From: Amarobacter sp035326025
GTDB taxonomy: Bacteria; Chloroflexota; Dehalococcoidia; Tepidiformales; Tepidiformaceae
DNA: 64,000 nucleotides
Reading direction: 5' to 3'
Assembly: GCA_035326025.1 (NCBI GenBank)
Contig: DAOKYT010000004.1
Coordinates: 1-64,000 of the forward strand
A model generated the notes under the pieces. The model was not told the DNA's origin and made no database searches. It worked only from the letters and a program-made list of their open reading frames with translations. Of this stretch, positions 31,813 through 40,565 are shown one piece after another. The position numbers were made by a program, and so were the translations under genes. Positions within the stretch are counted from its first letter, which is position 1, and every line of letters starts with the position of its first letter.

Positions 31813-34800
31813 GTGATCCAGCCCCTGATCCGGGCAGGGGCGGCTTCCGCGCGCCTTGGCGTGCCCGAGACCGCGAAAGCGCCCGTGGCGGCGGCGATCG
31901 CGGCGCGGCACGGATGTCCCGTGTTGTTGCTGGTGCCGACGCCGGTGCGAGCCCAGGCGTTGTTCGAGGAGTTATCGTTCTTCCTTGAGGATGTGCCACT
32001 GGCACGGCTGCCCGAGCGGGAGGCTCTGCCGTACGAATTCGCGAGGGATGACCCCTCGGTGCTGGTGGAGCGGGCGCACGCGCTGGGGTTGCTGCGGTCG
32101 GAGGGGCGCGCGCTGGTGGTAGCCTCGTGGGCGGCGGTTTCGGAGCATTGCGCGCCGCCGGGGATAGAGGCGGAGGGCGTCTGTATCACGGTGGGGATGG
32201 GGATCCGGCCGGGAGACCTGATGGCGCGGCTGGAGGGCGCTGGCTATGCGGTGGAACACCTGGCGGAGCAGCCGGGCACCGCCGCGCGGCGGGGCGGGAT
32301 CATCGACGTATTTCCGGCCGGGACCGAGCACCCGTACCGGATCGAGTTTTTCGGCGACCAGGTGGAGAGCATCCGGAGGCTCGACCTCGCCACGCAGCGA
32401 AGCACCGGGCGGGTGGATGCGGCTGTCATTCCACCGGCGGCCACAAGCAGCCACGCCGCGCGGGATGCAGCCCGCGAGCTCGCGGCAGGGATCGAGAGCG
32501 ATTCGGACGAGGGGGACCTCGTGCTGGAACAGCTGCAGATCATCGTTGCGGGCGGCCGAAGCGACTACCAGGGCTTCTTCGAGCCGCTGCTCTACGAGTC
32601 GACGGCGCTTGAGCACGTGTCCGAAGGGAGCCTGGTGATATTCGATGATGCGGAAGATGGCGCGGCGGCGCTGGCGACCGTGATCGAGCACGAAGGGCGC
32701 ACCCGGGCGGAGCTGGAAGCGCGAAAGGCGATCCCGGCGGGCCTGCCGCGCCTGCGGGAGGACGCGCAGGTGGTGCGCGCGGGCAGCGGCCGGTTCACCA
32801 CGGTGCACCTGCAACGGTTCGGAAGTGAGGAACTGGGCGCGAAACGGTTGCCCCTGGCGGCGACGCCGAGCTTCGCGGGGAAGCTGAAGCCACTGGCGCA
32901 GCAGTGTTCGGCATGGGCGAAGCAGGGGCGGGCCGTGGTGATCGTTTCGCAACAGGCGCTCCGGCTGGCGGAGCTGCTGGATGACGAAGGGGTACAGGCG
33001 CACCTGCGGAGGCAACTGCCGGAACGGCCGGAGGGCGGACGCATCACGCTCACGCCCATGGCGCTGGGCGGCGGCTTCGCGGTGGCCGACCTGCTCACGG
33101 TGGTAACGGACGCCGAGGTGTTTGGGCTGCGGAAGCGGCGGCGGCCCACGCGGACGCGGCACGGCATCCGGAGCGACCTGGTTTCGACGCTGGAGGCAGG
33201 CGACTACCTGGTGCATGCGGACCACGGGATTGCGCGGTATGGCGGGCTGGTCCGGCGGACGGTGGAGGGGGTGGAACGGGAATACCTGGAGCTGCGGTAC
33301 GCGGACAACGACCGGCTCTACGTGCCGGCGGACCAGCTGGAGGCGGTCACCCGGTATGCCGGTCCGACTGATCACCCGCCGGCGCTGACGCGGCTGGGGT
33401 CGCAGGAATGGACGCGGGCGAAGCGGCGGGTGAAGCAGGCGGTGGTGGAACTCGCCCGGGACCTGATCGAGCTGTACGCGAAGCGGGAGGTGGCGAGGGG
33501 CCACGCGTTCCCGGCGGACGGCGCATGGCAGATGGAGATGGAAGCGGCGTTTCCCTATGTGGAGACGGCCGACCAACTGCTGGCCATTTCGGAAGTGAAG
33601 CAGGACATGGAGCGGACCCGGCCGATGGACCGGCTCATCTGCGGTGATGTGGGATACGGGAAGACGGAGGTCGCTATCCGTGCGGCGTTCAAGGCGGTGA
33701 CGGACGGGAAGCAGGTGGCGGTGCTCGTGCCGACGACGGTGCTGGCGGAGCAGCACGGGAGCACGTTCCGTGAGCGCGTGGCGGGGTTCCCGGTGCGGGT
33801 GGAGGTGCTTTCGCGCTTCCGAAGCGACCAGGAGCAGCGGGAGATCGTTGCGGGGATTGCCTCGGGCGAGGTGGATATCGCGATCGGCACGCACCGGCTG
33901 CTGCAGAAGGACGTGCAGTTCAAGGACCTTGGGCTGGTGGTCATCGATGAGGAGCAGCGGTTCGGCGTGAGCCACAAGGAGCGTCTGAAGCAGATGCGAG
34001 CGGAGGTGGACACGCTGACGCTTTCGGCGACGCCCATCCCGCGGACGCTGCAGATGTCGCTGGTGGGGATCCGGGACATGAGCACGGTAATGACGCCGCC
34101 GGAGGAACGGCAGCCCATCCGCACGTACGTGTTGCAGTGGGACGACGAATTGATCCGGGAGGCGATCGACCGGGAGCTGCAGCGCGGGGGGCAGGTGTAC
34201 TTCGTGCACAACCGGGTGCACAGCATCGAGCGGATCGTGACCCGGCTGCAGAAGATCATCCCCGAGGCGCGGATCGCGGTTGGGCACGGGCAGATGCCAG
34301 AAGAGCAGCTCGAGCGGGTGATGGCCGAGTTCGGGGCGGGCGAACACGATGTGCTGGTGTGCACGACGATCATCGAGAGCGGGCTGGACATCCCGAACGC
34401 GAACACGATCATCATCAACGATGCGAACACGCTGGGGCTGGCGCAGCTGTACCAGTTGCGGGGCCGGGTGGGGCGCTCGGCGAACCGGGCGTACGCCTAT
34501 CTGCTGTACGACAAAGACCGGGCCATGAGCGAGACTGCGCAGAAGCGGCTGGAGGCGATCTTCGAGGCGACGGAGCTCGGCGCGGGGTTTCAGATCGCGC
34601 TGCGCGACCTGGAGATCCGTGGCGCCGGGAACGTGCTGGGGACAGAGCAGAGCGGTCACATCGCGGCGGTGGGGTTCGATATGTATTCGAAGCTGGTGGC
34701 GGAAGCGGTCGCGGCACTGAAGAAGACGGTAGACCTGGACATTCCGCCGGGGCCAGAGCCGCTGCCGCCCGCGCCGGTCATCGACCTGCCCTTGAGCGCG

Positions 34801-35253
34801 CACATCCCCGAGACATACATCGAGGATATCCATGCGCGGCTGGCGGTGTACCAGCGCGTCGCGGAGATCGAGACGGCGGAGGGCGTGGCCGCGATGCAGG
34901 AGGAACTGCGGGACCGATTCGGGGGCATTCCCAGGCCGGTGGAGAACCTGCTCTATGTGTCGCTGGTGCGGTCGCTGGGGCGGCGGGCGAACGTGGAGAG
35001 CATCAAGACGGACGAGCACATGTTCCACGTCCGCATCCGTGGCGGAACGACCCGCGCCCTCCGGGAGGCGGTGGATGGGCTCGGGCTGCGGGAGGTGCTG
35101 GTCGGGCCGAACCAGGTGCGCATCGACCGTGTTGGCGCGGGGACGAACTGGATGCCGCTGCTGGTGCGGGTATTGCGGGCGATGCGAGGGAGCACCGAGC
35201 GGGATCAGTCGGCGGAAGCGGGGCCGGTGGCGAAGTCTTCGCGGGCGGTGTAA
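31813..35253 (+). CDS. mfd: Transcription-repair coupling factor Mfd
   Basis: 1146 residues. Removes stalled RNA polymerase and recruits UvrA to lesions. The UvrB-homology region (about 1-330) includes R-G-G-I-I-D-V-F-P-A-G; the RNAP-interaction domain (about 450-520) has Y-L-V-H-A-D-H-G-I-A-R-Y-G-G; the helicase has I-C-G-D-V-G-Y-G-K-T (Walker A), V-I-D-E-E-Q-R-F-G-V (DEEQ box), S-A-T-P-I-P-R-T-L and G-R-V-G-R; a TRCF domain ends it. The GTG start lacks a clear ribosome site, so the N-terminus may be slightly longer. The 3' end overlaps a convergent gene by 49 bases. Confidence 0.96.
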   Translation: MIQPLIRAGAASARLGVPETAKAPVAAAIAARHGCPVLLLVPTPVRAQALFEELSFFLEDVPLARLPEREALPYEFARDDPSVLVERAHALGLLRSEGRALVVASWAAVSEHCAPPGIEAEGVCITVGMGIRPGDLMARLEGAGYAVEHLAEQPGTAARRGGIIDVFPAGTEHPYRIEFFGDQVESIRRLDLATQRSTGRVDAAVIPPAATSSHAARDAARELAAGIESDSDEGDLVLEQLQIIVAGGRSDYQGFFEPLLYESTALEHVSEGSLVIFDDAEDGAAALATVIEHEGRTRAELEARKAIPAGLPRLREDAQVVRAGSGRFTTVHLQRFGSEELGAKRLPLAATPSFAGKLKPLAQQCSAWAKQGRAVVIVSQQALRLAELLDDEGVQAHLRRQLPERPEGGRITLTPMALGGGFAVADLLTVVTDAEVFGLRKRRRPTRTRHGIRSDLVSTLEAGDYLVHADHGIARYGGLVRRTVEGVEREYLELRYADNDRLYVPADQLEAVTRYAGPTDHPPALTRLGSQEWTRAKRRVKQAVVELARDLIELYAKREVARGHAFPADGAWQMEMEAAFPYVETADQLLAISEVKQDMERTRPMDRLICGDVGYGKTEVAIRAAFKAVTDGKQVAVLVPTTVLAEQHGSTFRERVAGFPVRVEVLSRFRSDQEQREIVAGIASGEVDIAIGTHRLLQKDVQFKDLGLVVIDEEQRFGVSHKERLKQMRAEVDTLTLSATPIPRTLQMSLVGIRDMSTVMTPPEERQPIRTYVLQWDDELIREAIDRELQRGGQVYFVHNRVHSIERIVTRLQKIIPEARIAVGHGQMPEEQLERVMAEFGAGEHDVLVCTTIIESGLDIPNANTIIINDANTLGLAQLYQLRGRVGRSANRAYAYLLYDKDRAMSETAQKRLEAIFEATELGAGFQIALRDLEIRGAGNVLGTEQSGHIAAVGFDMYSKLVAEAVAALKKTVDLDIPPGPEPLPPAPVIDLPLSAHIPETYIEDIHARLAVYQRVAEIETAEGVAAMQEELRDRFGGIPRPVENLLYVSLVRSLGRRANVESIKTDEHMFHVRIRGGTTRALREAVDGLGLREVLVGPNQVRIDRVGAGTNWMPLLVRVLRAMRGSTERDQSAEAGPVAKSSRAV

Positions 35254-36110
35254 TCGTCTTCTTCGTTCTCGAGCGGCGCGGGCGCAAGGCGGCGCTCGAT
35301 GAGCGCGAGGACGATCGATGCCGCGACCAGCGCGAGGCCGGTGGCGAGGACGATGGTGTAGTTTCGCAACGGCACCTCGAACACGGACCGGATGATCTCG
35401 CGGAGGTCGGATTCGAAGGGGTCGCCGCCGCCAAACCGGCCGGCGAGCCACCAGAGTGCGCCGAAGAGTAGCAATCCGGGGACCGAGCCAACAGCGGTCG
35501 CGAGGCCAAGCCCACGCAGACGTCCCCAGCCTTCGCCCGTCGCCGCGAAGAGGGCGCCGAGGCCGGCCGTGGACAGGGCAAGGATGGCGGCGGCGAGGGT
35601 CGCGCGGTCGTGGGTGGACTGGGAAACCTGGGAGACGGCCAGCTCGAGGAGGCCCTGGGAGGAGAAGCGATCGAGGGATTGTTCGCCGGTGCGGTCGAAG
35701 GCGGCGAGGCCGTCGGCGTAGACCAGCGCCGCGGAGCGCTGGACCAGGAGCGATGCGAGCCGGGCATCGGTCAGGTCGAGGAGCTCGGAACGGGACAGGG
35801 CGACATCGAGGGGGTAGCCCGGGAGGGTGAAGACTTCGCCGTCCGAATTGCGCGCCTGGTCGCGGGCGCGCGGGGCGTCGTCCGCGACAAGCTGGTTCAC
35901 GTCGGTGACAACCGCGGTGCCGCTCTGGAGGACCGGGAGGGCGTTGGCGGGGGTGGTCACCTGCCGGACGCTGATGGCGGTGATGAGGAGGAAGAGGGAG
36001 GCGGCGAAGAGAGCGGCGACCAGCGAGCGGCGTCCCTCGGAGGTGGTCGTCGCCGTGCCGTAGAGGCGGTCGCGGAGGCTGGTTCGATCGAAGTGGTCGG
36101 GTGGATGCAC
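35205..36110 (-). CDS. Uncharacterised membrane protein
   Basis: 301 residues with four predicted membrane helices (about 29-50, 170-192, 205-227 and 252-274). Between helices 1 and 2 lies a large, probably extracytoplasmic, region rich in Ala, Asp and Ser. No family recognised. GTG 36110 has TAACCT six bases upstream, as in other leaderless-type starts here, although it also follows the RDD gene by nine bases and could be co-transcribed with it. Its 3' end overlaps mfd. Confidence 0.75.
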   Translation of the reverse strand: MHPPDHFDRTSLRDRLYGTATTTSEGRRSLVAALFAASLFLLITAISVRQVTTPANALPVLQSGTAVVTDVNQLVADDAPRARDQARNSDGEVFTLPGYPLDVALSRSELLDLTDARLASLLVQRSAALVYADGLAAFDRTGEQSLDRFSSQGLLELAVSQVSQSTHDRATLAAAILALSTAGLGALFAATGEGWGRLRGLGLATAVGSVPGLLLFGALWWLAGRFGGGDPFESDLREIIRSVFEVPLRNYTIVLATGLALVAASIVLALIERRLAPAPLENEEDDYTAREDFATGPASAD

Positions 36111-36119
36111 GGGCGAAGG

Positions 36120-36704
36120 TTACAGCAGCCGGACGACGATGGTGCCGGCGATGCGGTCGTGGAGGGTGCGGCGGTGGCGGTCGAAGGCGGCCCAGATGAA
36201 GCCGAAGGCGACGAGGACGAAGGCAGCGGTGAGGATGGCGCCGGCGATTGCGGTGGACTCGCGGAGGGCGTAGGCGGCGAGGATGCCCACACCGGCGAAG
36301 AGGATATAGACGAGGAGCCCGATGACGCGCGCCATGGCCCCAAGCACGCCGAGCGGACGGCCATCGGAGCGGATGACCATCAGCTGCATGACGGAGGCGC
36401 CGACAGTCTGGCCTTTCCAGGCGAACCCGATGAAGAAGTAGAGCAAGAGCGCGGGGGGGATGCAGCCGACGCAAACCCAGAAGGCGTTGAGCGCGGTGCT
36501 GGAGGGTTCGACCTTTTCGAAGTCGGAAGAGATGAGGACGATGAGGGCCCCGGCGGTGACGAGGAGGGCGGCGATGATAAACATCACAAGAACATCGAGG
36601 ACGCCGGCCGCGACACGCGATTCGAAGGAGGCGTAGTGGAGCCGGTATGCGGGGCGGGACCCGCGGTCGGCATCGGACATATTGGCAGCCGCACTCACGG
36701 TCAT
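36120..36704 (-). CDS. RDD-family membrane protein
   Basis: 194 residues. It starts with F-E-S-R-V-A-A-G-V-L-D (an E-x-R variant of the R-x-x-A-x-x-x-D RDD opening), then several membrane helices, G-Q-T-V-G-A-S-V-M-Q-L-M-V, and ends with R-R-T-L-H-D-R-I-A-G-T, the family end motif. RDD proteins are small membrane proteins, some with Na+/H+ antiport activity. ATG 36704 has AGGTGAG upstream; an internal ATG at residue 9 is possible. Divergent from the 36805 gene. Confidence 0.88.
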   Translation of the reverse strand: MTVSAAANMSDADRGSRPAYRLHYASFESRVAAGVLDVLVMFIIAALLVTAGALIVLISSDFEKVEPSSTALNAFWVCVGCIPPALLLYFFIGFAWKGQTVGASVMQLMVIRSDGRPLGVLGAMARVIGLLVYILFAGVGILAAYALRESTAIAGAILTAAFVLVAFGFIWAAFDRHRRTLHDRIAGTIVVRLL

Positions 36705-36804
36705 AGACTCACCTGCAGTCTAGCGCTCGAAGGGTAAGAAGATAGCGGCGAGGGTACAGCGGGGTTCACCGGGCCCTACGGTTCGAGGCGGTAGAGTTGC
36801 GGGT

Positions 36805-38055
36805 ATGGCGATGTTGCGGCCCGTGAAGGCGGCGGCCCGGGTGGAGTACCGGCCCTGGCGGCCCCCATGGTGGGGGATCGTGGTGGTGGGGGCCGGTGTG
36901 GCCGGTGTAGTCCTGGGGCTGCTGGTCAGCGCGTTCTCTCCGCGGGGTGCGCTTTCGGGGTACGAGTACCACCTCTGGAAGTGGCAGGCCGATACCTTCC
37001 TGGGGACGGTGTTCTCGGTGGCGGGTATCGGGCCCGACCCTGGCGAGACGGCGGGCGACGAGTCGCTGCTGGCGTACTTCCGGCTGACGTCGCAGATCCG
37101 GGCGGCGACGGATACCGGAGAGCCGGACCTGGCGCTCGTCGAGACCCTGGAGAACGAGCGGGCGACGTATGAGAACGATGTGGAGCGGACGATCGAGCAG
37201 CGGATCGATGAAGCGATCAAAGGTGCCGGGCTGCAGCGGACGCTTCCGCTCTTTAGCGGTGTACGGCTGACGTGGCCACCGGTGAACTTCGAGTTGACGA
37301 GCCCGCCAAGGCTGCTGGTGCGGTCGCCGCGTGACCGAATTGAGCGAGCGGGCGATACGCTGCTGAAGAATGACCTGTCGCTGGGGGACATCCAGCGCAT
37401 CGAGGAGCGGACGGACGACGAGAAGACGGTATCGCTGGTGATCTCAATAGGCGGGCTGGCGGCCTACCCGGCGATCGTGCGGGACGACCGGACATATGGC
37501 TCGATCCTGGAGACGGCGGCGCATGAGTGGGTACACCATTACCTGGCGTTCTATCCGCTGGGGCGGCAGTGGGGAAAAGGGGGCGACGCGGAGACCCTGA
37601 ACGAGACGACGGCGGACCTGGCCGGGCGGGAGATTGCGAAGCTCGTGAACGAGCGCTACCCGGTGGAGTTCGCGGATGGGGAAGATGGGCGCGCTCCAGC
37701 CCGGCCAGCCGACAACATCGACTTCAACGCGGAGATGCGCGAACTGCGGTTGCAGGTGGACGGGCTGCTGGCGGAAGGGAAGGTGGCCGAGGCAGAGGCC
37801 GCGATGGAGGCGAAGCGGCTCTACCTGAACAACAACGGCATCACAATCCGGAAGATCAACCAGGCCTACTTCGCGTTCTATGGGACGTATGCGGACAGCC
37901 CGCAGTCTTCGAGCCCGATTGGGCCGAAGGTGAACCGGGTGTGGGAGCTCACCGGGGAGGTGGGGGCGTTCCTGGAGGCGATGCGCGACGTGACGAGCGT
38001 GGCGGATCTCGACCGGGTGATCGCGGTGCTGGAGCGGGGTGCGCGGGACGACTGA
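36805..38055 (+). CDS. Membrane-anchored putative zinc metallopeptidase
   Basis: 416 residues. One N-terminal membrane helix (about 23-43, G-I-V-V-V-G-A-G-V-A-G-V-V-L-G-L-L), then a long, mostly helical domain. H-E-W-V-H-H-Y places HExxH at 240-244, and L-N-E-T-T-A-D-L-A-G places a Glu at 267, the spacing of a gluzincin-like third zinc ligand. The C-terminal part (about 310-416) is helical and charged. I do not recognise the family name. TAGAGT ends seven bases before ATG 36805, with no Shine-Dalgarno sequence. Peptidase activity is inferred from the motif only. Confidence 0.75.
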   Translation: MAMLRPVKAAARVEYRPWRPPWWGIVVVGAGVAGVVLGLLVSAFSPRGALSGYEYHLWKWQADTFLGTVFSVAGIGPDPGETAGDESLLAYFRLTSQIRAATDTGEPDLALVETLENERATYENDVERTIEQRIDEAIKGAGLQRTLPLFSGVRLTWPPVNFELTSPPRLLVRSPRDRIERAGDTLLKNDLSLGDIQRIEERTDDEKTVSLVISIGGLAAYPAIVRDDRTYGSILETAAHEWVHHYLAFYPLGRQWGKGGDAETLNETTADLAGREIAKLVNERYPVEFADGEDGRAPARPADNIDFNAEMRELRLQVDGLLAEGKVAEAEAAMEAKRLYLNNNGITIRKINQAYFAFYGTYADSPQSSSPIGPKVNRVWELTGEVGAFLEAMRDVTSVADLDRVIAVLERGARDD

Positions 38056-38145
38056 AGGCAGCCTCCCGAGGGTGCGACGGTGGGGGCGAGGTTCCCGTAT
38101 GATTCGCGCGCACCACTCATCAAAGCACGGATCGAGGGCATGGCC

Positions 38146-39801
38146 ATGGGTCAGATCACGGGGGCGCAGATCGTCGCGCGGGCGTTGAAGCAGCAGGGCG
38201 TGGAGTACATGTTCGGGATCGTTGGCATCCCGGTCATCCCGATCGCGGCGTTCGCGCAGGGCGAGGGGATCAAGTTTTACGGATTCCGGAACGAGCAGGC
38301 GGCGAGCTATGCGGCGGCGGCTGTGGGGTATCTGACGGGGCGGCCGGGCGTGTGCCTCGCGGTCTCGGGCCCGGGGATGATTCACGGCGTTGCGGGGATG
38401 GCGAACGCGTGGTCGAACTGCTGGCCAATGATCCTGATTGGCGGCGCGAACGATTCGTACCAGAACGGCCAGGGCGCGTTCCAGGAAGCGCCGCAGATCG
38501 AAGCGGCACGGCCGTTCGCCAAGTACTGCGCCCGGCCGGATAGCATCGCGCGGCTCCCGTTCTATGTGGAGCAAGCGGTGCGGACTTCGATGTACGGGCG
38601 GCCGGGGGCCGTATACCTGGACCTGCCGGGCGATATCATCAGCGGAACGGTGGAGGAGGATGATCTGCACTTCCCGCCGAAGTGCCCCGATGCTCCGCGG
38701 ATGATGGCGCCGCAGGAGAGCGTTGAGGCGGCGATGGCCGCGCTGAAGAGCGCGGAGCGGCCACTGGTGATCGTGGGCAAAGGGGCGGCGTATGCGCGCG
38801 CGGAGAACGAGGTGCGGGAATTCCTGGAGGCGACACAGTTGCCGTACCTGGCCTCGCCGATGGGGAAGGGCGTGATGCCTGACGACCACCCGCTCTCGAT
38901 CGCGCCGGCGCGATCGGCGGCGCTGCAGGGCGCGGATGTTGTGCTCCTGATGGGTGCGCGGCTGAACTGGATCATGCACTTCGGCCAGCCGCCGCGGTTC
39001 GACCCAAAGGTGCGCGTGATCCAGATGGACATCTCGGCCGAGGAAATCGGGACGAATGTGCCGACGGAGGTGGCGCTGGTGGGTGATGCGAAGGCGATCA
39101 CGGGCCAGTTGAACGCGCATTTGAAGCAGCATCCCTGGCAGTACCCTTCGGAGACGACGTGGTGGACGGGACTGCGGAAGAAGATCGACGAGAACGCGGC
39201 GACAGTCGCGGAGATGATGGCGGACGAGTCGGTGCCGATGAGCTACTACCGGGTGTACCGGGAGATCCGGGAGATGATCCCGGACGACGCGATCATCCAG
39301 AACGAAGGCGCAAGCACGATGGACATCGGGCGGACGCTGATGCCGAACTTCCTGCCGCGGCACCGGTTGGATGCGGGCAGCTTTGGGACGATGGGCGTGG
39401 GCCTGGGACAGGCAATCGCGGCGGCGGCGGTGCACCCGGACAAGCACGTGTTCTGTATCGAAGGCGACTCGGCGTTTGGGTTCAGCGGGATGGAGGTGGA
39501 GACAGCCGCGCGCTACGGGATGAAGAACATCACGTTCATCATCATCAACAACAACGGCATCGGGGGCGGGCCGGATACGCTGGACCCGGCGCGGGTGCCG
39601 CCGAGCGCCTACACGCCGAACGCGCACTACGAGAAGATGGCGGAGATGTATGGCGGTAAGGGGTTCTTCGTGACGGAGCCGAGCCAGCTGCGGCCAGCGC
39701 TTGAGGAAGCGATTGCCGCGGACAGGCCAGCGATCGTGAACATCATGATCAGCGCGAGGAGCCAGCGGAAGCCGCAGCAGTTCGCGTGGCTGACACGGTA
39801 G
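38146..39801 (+). CDS. ThDP-dependent 2-hydroxyacyl-CoA lyase / oxalyl-CoA decarboxylase family enzyme
   Basis: 551 residues with the three-domain ThDP fold. The N-terminal G-I-V-G-I-P-V-I-P-I-A and R-N-E-Q-A-A (cofactor Glu) and W-P-M-I-L-I-G-G plus G-A-F-Q-E-A-P-Q are closer to 2-hydroxyacyl-CoA lyases than to oxalate-degrading Oxc. The C-terminal ThDP motif is G-D-S-A-F-G-F-S-G-M-E, then N-N-N-G-I-G-G-G. It would cleave 2-hydroxyacyl-CoA to formyl-CoA plus an aldehyde, or decarboxylate oxalyl-CoA. ATG 38146 is favoured by GAGGG seven bases upstream; 38140 is an alternative. Confidence 0.88.
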   Translation: MGQITGAQIVARALKQQGVEYMFGIVGIPVIPIAAFAQGEGIKFYGFRNEQAASYAAAAVGYLTGRPGVCLAVSGPGMIHGVAGMANAWSNCWPMILIGGANDSYQNGQGAFQEAPQIEAARPFAKYCARPDSIARLPFYVEQAVRTSMYGRPGAVYLDLPGDIISGTVEEDDLHFPPKCPDAPRMMAPQESVEAAMAALKSAERPLVIVGKGAAYARAENEVREFLEATQLPYLASPMGKGVMPDDHPLSIAPARSAALQGADVVLLMGARLNWIMHFGQPPRFDPKVRVIQMDISAEEIGTNVPTEVALVGDAKAITGQLNAHLKQHPWQYPSETTWWTGLRKKIDENAATVAEMMADESVPMSYYRVYREIREMIPDDAIIQNEGASTMDIGRTLMPNFLPRHRLDAGSFGTMGVGLGQAIAAAAVHPDKHVFCIEGDSAFGFSGMEVETAARYGMKNITFIIINNNGIGGGPDTLDPARVPPSAYTPNAHYEKMAEMYGGKGFFVTEPSQLRPALEEAIAADRPAIVNIMISARSQRKPQQFAWLTR

Positions 39802-39826
39802 GGGCGGAACGGTTCAGGAAGACCGA

Positions 39827-39846
39827 GGGGCGCCGAAAGGCGCCCC
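39827..39846. terminator. Hairpin between the ThDP enzyme and mazF
   Basis: GGGGCGCC-GAAA-GGCGCCCC: a perfect 8-bp stem with a GAAA tetraloop, located between two convergent genes. U-tracts are weak, but it probably ends transcription from both sides. Confidence 0.6.
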
Positions 39847-39860
39847 TGCTGATTGGCCCT

Positions 39861-40198
39861 CTACGACAGCATGGCCCGCGCGCGCCGGAGAACCTCCGCG
39901 GTAACAGCTTCGGAAGACGGAAGGCAAAGTCGGCGCCGCGCTCGCGCCAGTCGACGCTCTTGACCTGGTCCGCGAGGGCAACTCCAGTCACGGGCGCTCC
40001 ATCCGGGAGCGGAGATTCGAAGGGGTAGCCCTTTGCTCTGCTGGTCACCGGACAGCAGAGCATGAGGCCGACCATCTCGTTGTATCCGCCGAGCGAGAGC
40101 ACAACGAGCGGCCGGCGCCCTGCCTGGTCATGTCCCAGCGTCGGGTCCAGGCTCAGCCAAACGACGTCTCCCCGGTCCGGGACGTTTGCGCCGGCCAT
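39861..40198 (-). pseudogene. mazF: mazF toxin gene with a 3'-terminal frameshift
   Basis: A MazF/PemK-type endoribonuclease gene. The frame from ATG 40198 reads D-R-G-D-V-V-W-L, G-R-R-P-L-V-V-L-S, then V-A-L-A-D-Q-V-K-S-V-D-W-R-E-R, all canonical, up to F-A-F-R-L-P near 39911. From there the open frame runs on into the end of the neighbouring convergent gene, through the hairpin. In the next frame the expected end is visible: E-A-V-T-A-E-V-L-R-R-A-R-A-M-L-S and a stop at 39861, before the hairpin. One base appears missing at about 39911-39913. This could be real decay or a sequencing error. It overlaps mazE by one base. Confidence 0.75.
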
Positions 40199-40440
40199 CA
40201 CAGCGTTTCGTTGCCGACCGGCGGACCGAAGTCTATGGCCTCGTGCTGGTTGTCCCGGGTAATCGCAAGGATGAGGTCATGGATGTCGAGTTCCGGCAAG
40301 CCTGCGGGAGACAACCGGAGCTCACCATCGACCAATCGAACTTCCACGGCAGTCCCGTCGCAAATGGAGAGTTCCTGCGCCATCCGGGCGGGGATCCTCA
40401 CAGCGAGGCTGTTGCCCCATTTCTGGACTTTCGTTTTCAT
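40198..40440 (-). CDS. mazE: MazE-type antitoxin (AbrB/SpoVT fold)
   Basis: 80 residues. The N-terminal swapped-hairpin DNA-binding domain reads V-Q-K-W-G-N-S-L-A-V-R-I-P, the MazE signature; the acidic C-terminal tail (D-F-G-P-P-V-G-N-E) is where MazE peptides block MazF. It should neutralise the adjacent toxin and repress the operon. The reading frame is intact although its toxin gene is frameshifted. The TGA/ATG overlap with mazF is the usual coupling. Codon bias is weaker than in surrounding genes, suggesting later acquisition. Confidence 0.9.
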   Translation of the reverse strand: MKTKVQKWGNSLAVRIPARMAQELSICDGTAVEVRLVDGELRLSPAGLPELDIHDLILAITRDNQHEAIDFGPPVGNETL

Positions 40441-40454
40441 GTGCGTCTCGGCAT

Positions 40455-40474
40455 CTGCAATGAAGATATTGCAG
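40455..40474. promoter_or_regulatory. Palindromic candidate operator of mazEF
   Basis: CTGCAAT-GAAGAT-ATTGCAG, a perfect 7-bp inverted repeat with a 6-base centre, 15 bases before the mazE start. The minus-strand centre contains TATCTT, a possible -10, so MazE binding would occlude the promoter. Confidence 0.5.
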
Positions 40475-40511
40475 TCACGATGGAGCGGGCAACGGGCGGC
40501 GGCCCGGCTAT

Positions 40512-40565
40512 TCAGTGCCGGCCGAGCAACTGGTCGTACTCGGCGTGGGTGCCGATCCAGTACCA
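40512..40565 (-). CDS. C-terminal end of a HigB-like toxin, cut by the gap
   Basis: Minus-strand frame from the gap edge to TGA 40514-40512: WYWIGTHAEYDQLLGRH. The I-G-T-H-A-E-Y-D ending is characteristic of HigB-family mRNA interferases. Everything upstream is inside the gap. The usual downstream higA is not there; mazE follows instead. Whether the gene is intact cannot be seen. Confidence 0.6.
   Translation of the reverse strand, partial: WYWIGTHAEYDQLLGRH

Noticed and set aside
31972..36474. Minus-strand ORF of 1500 codons over mfd
   Set aside because: Antisense to mfd and out of frame with the real minus-strand membrane genes; no domains.
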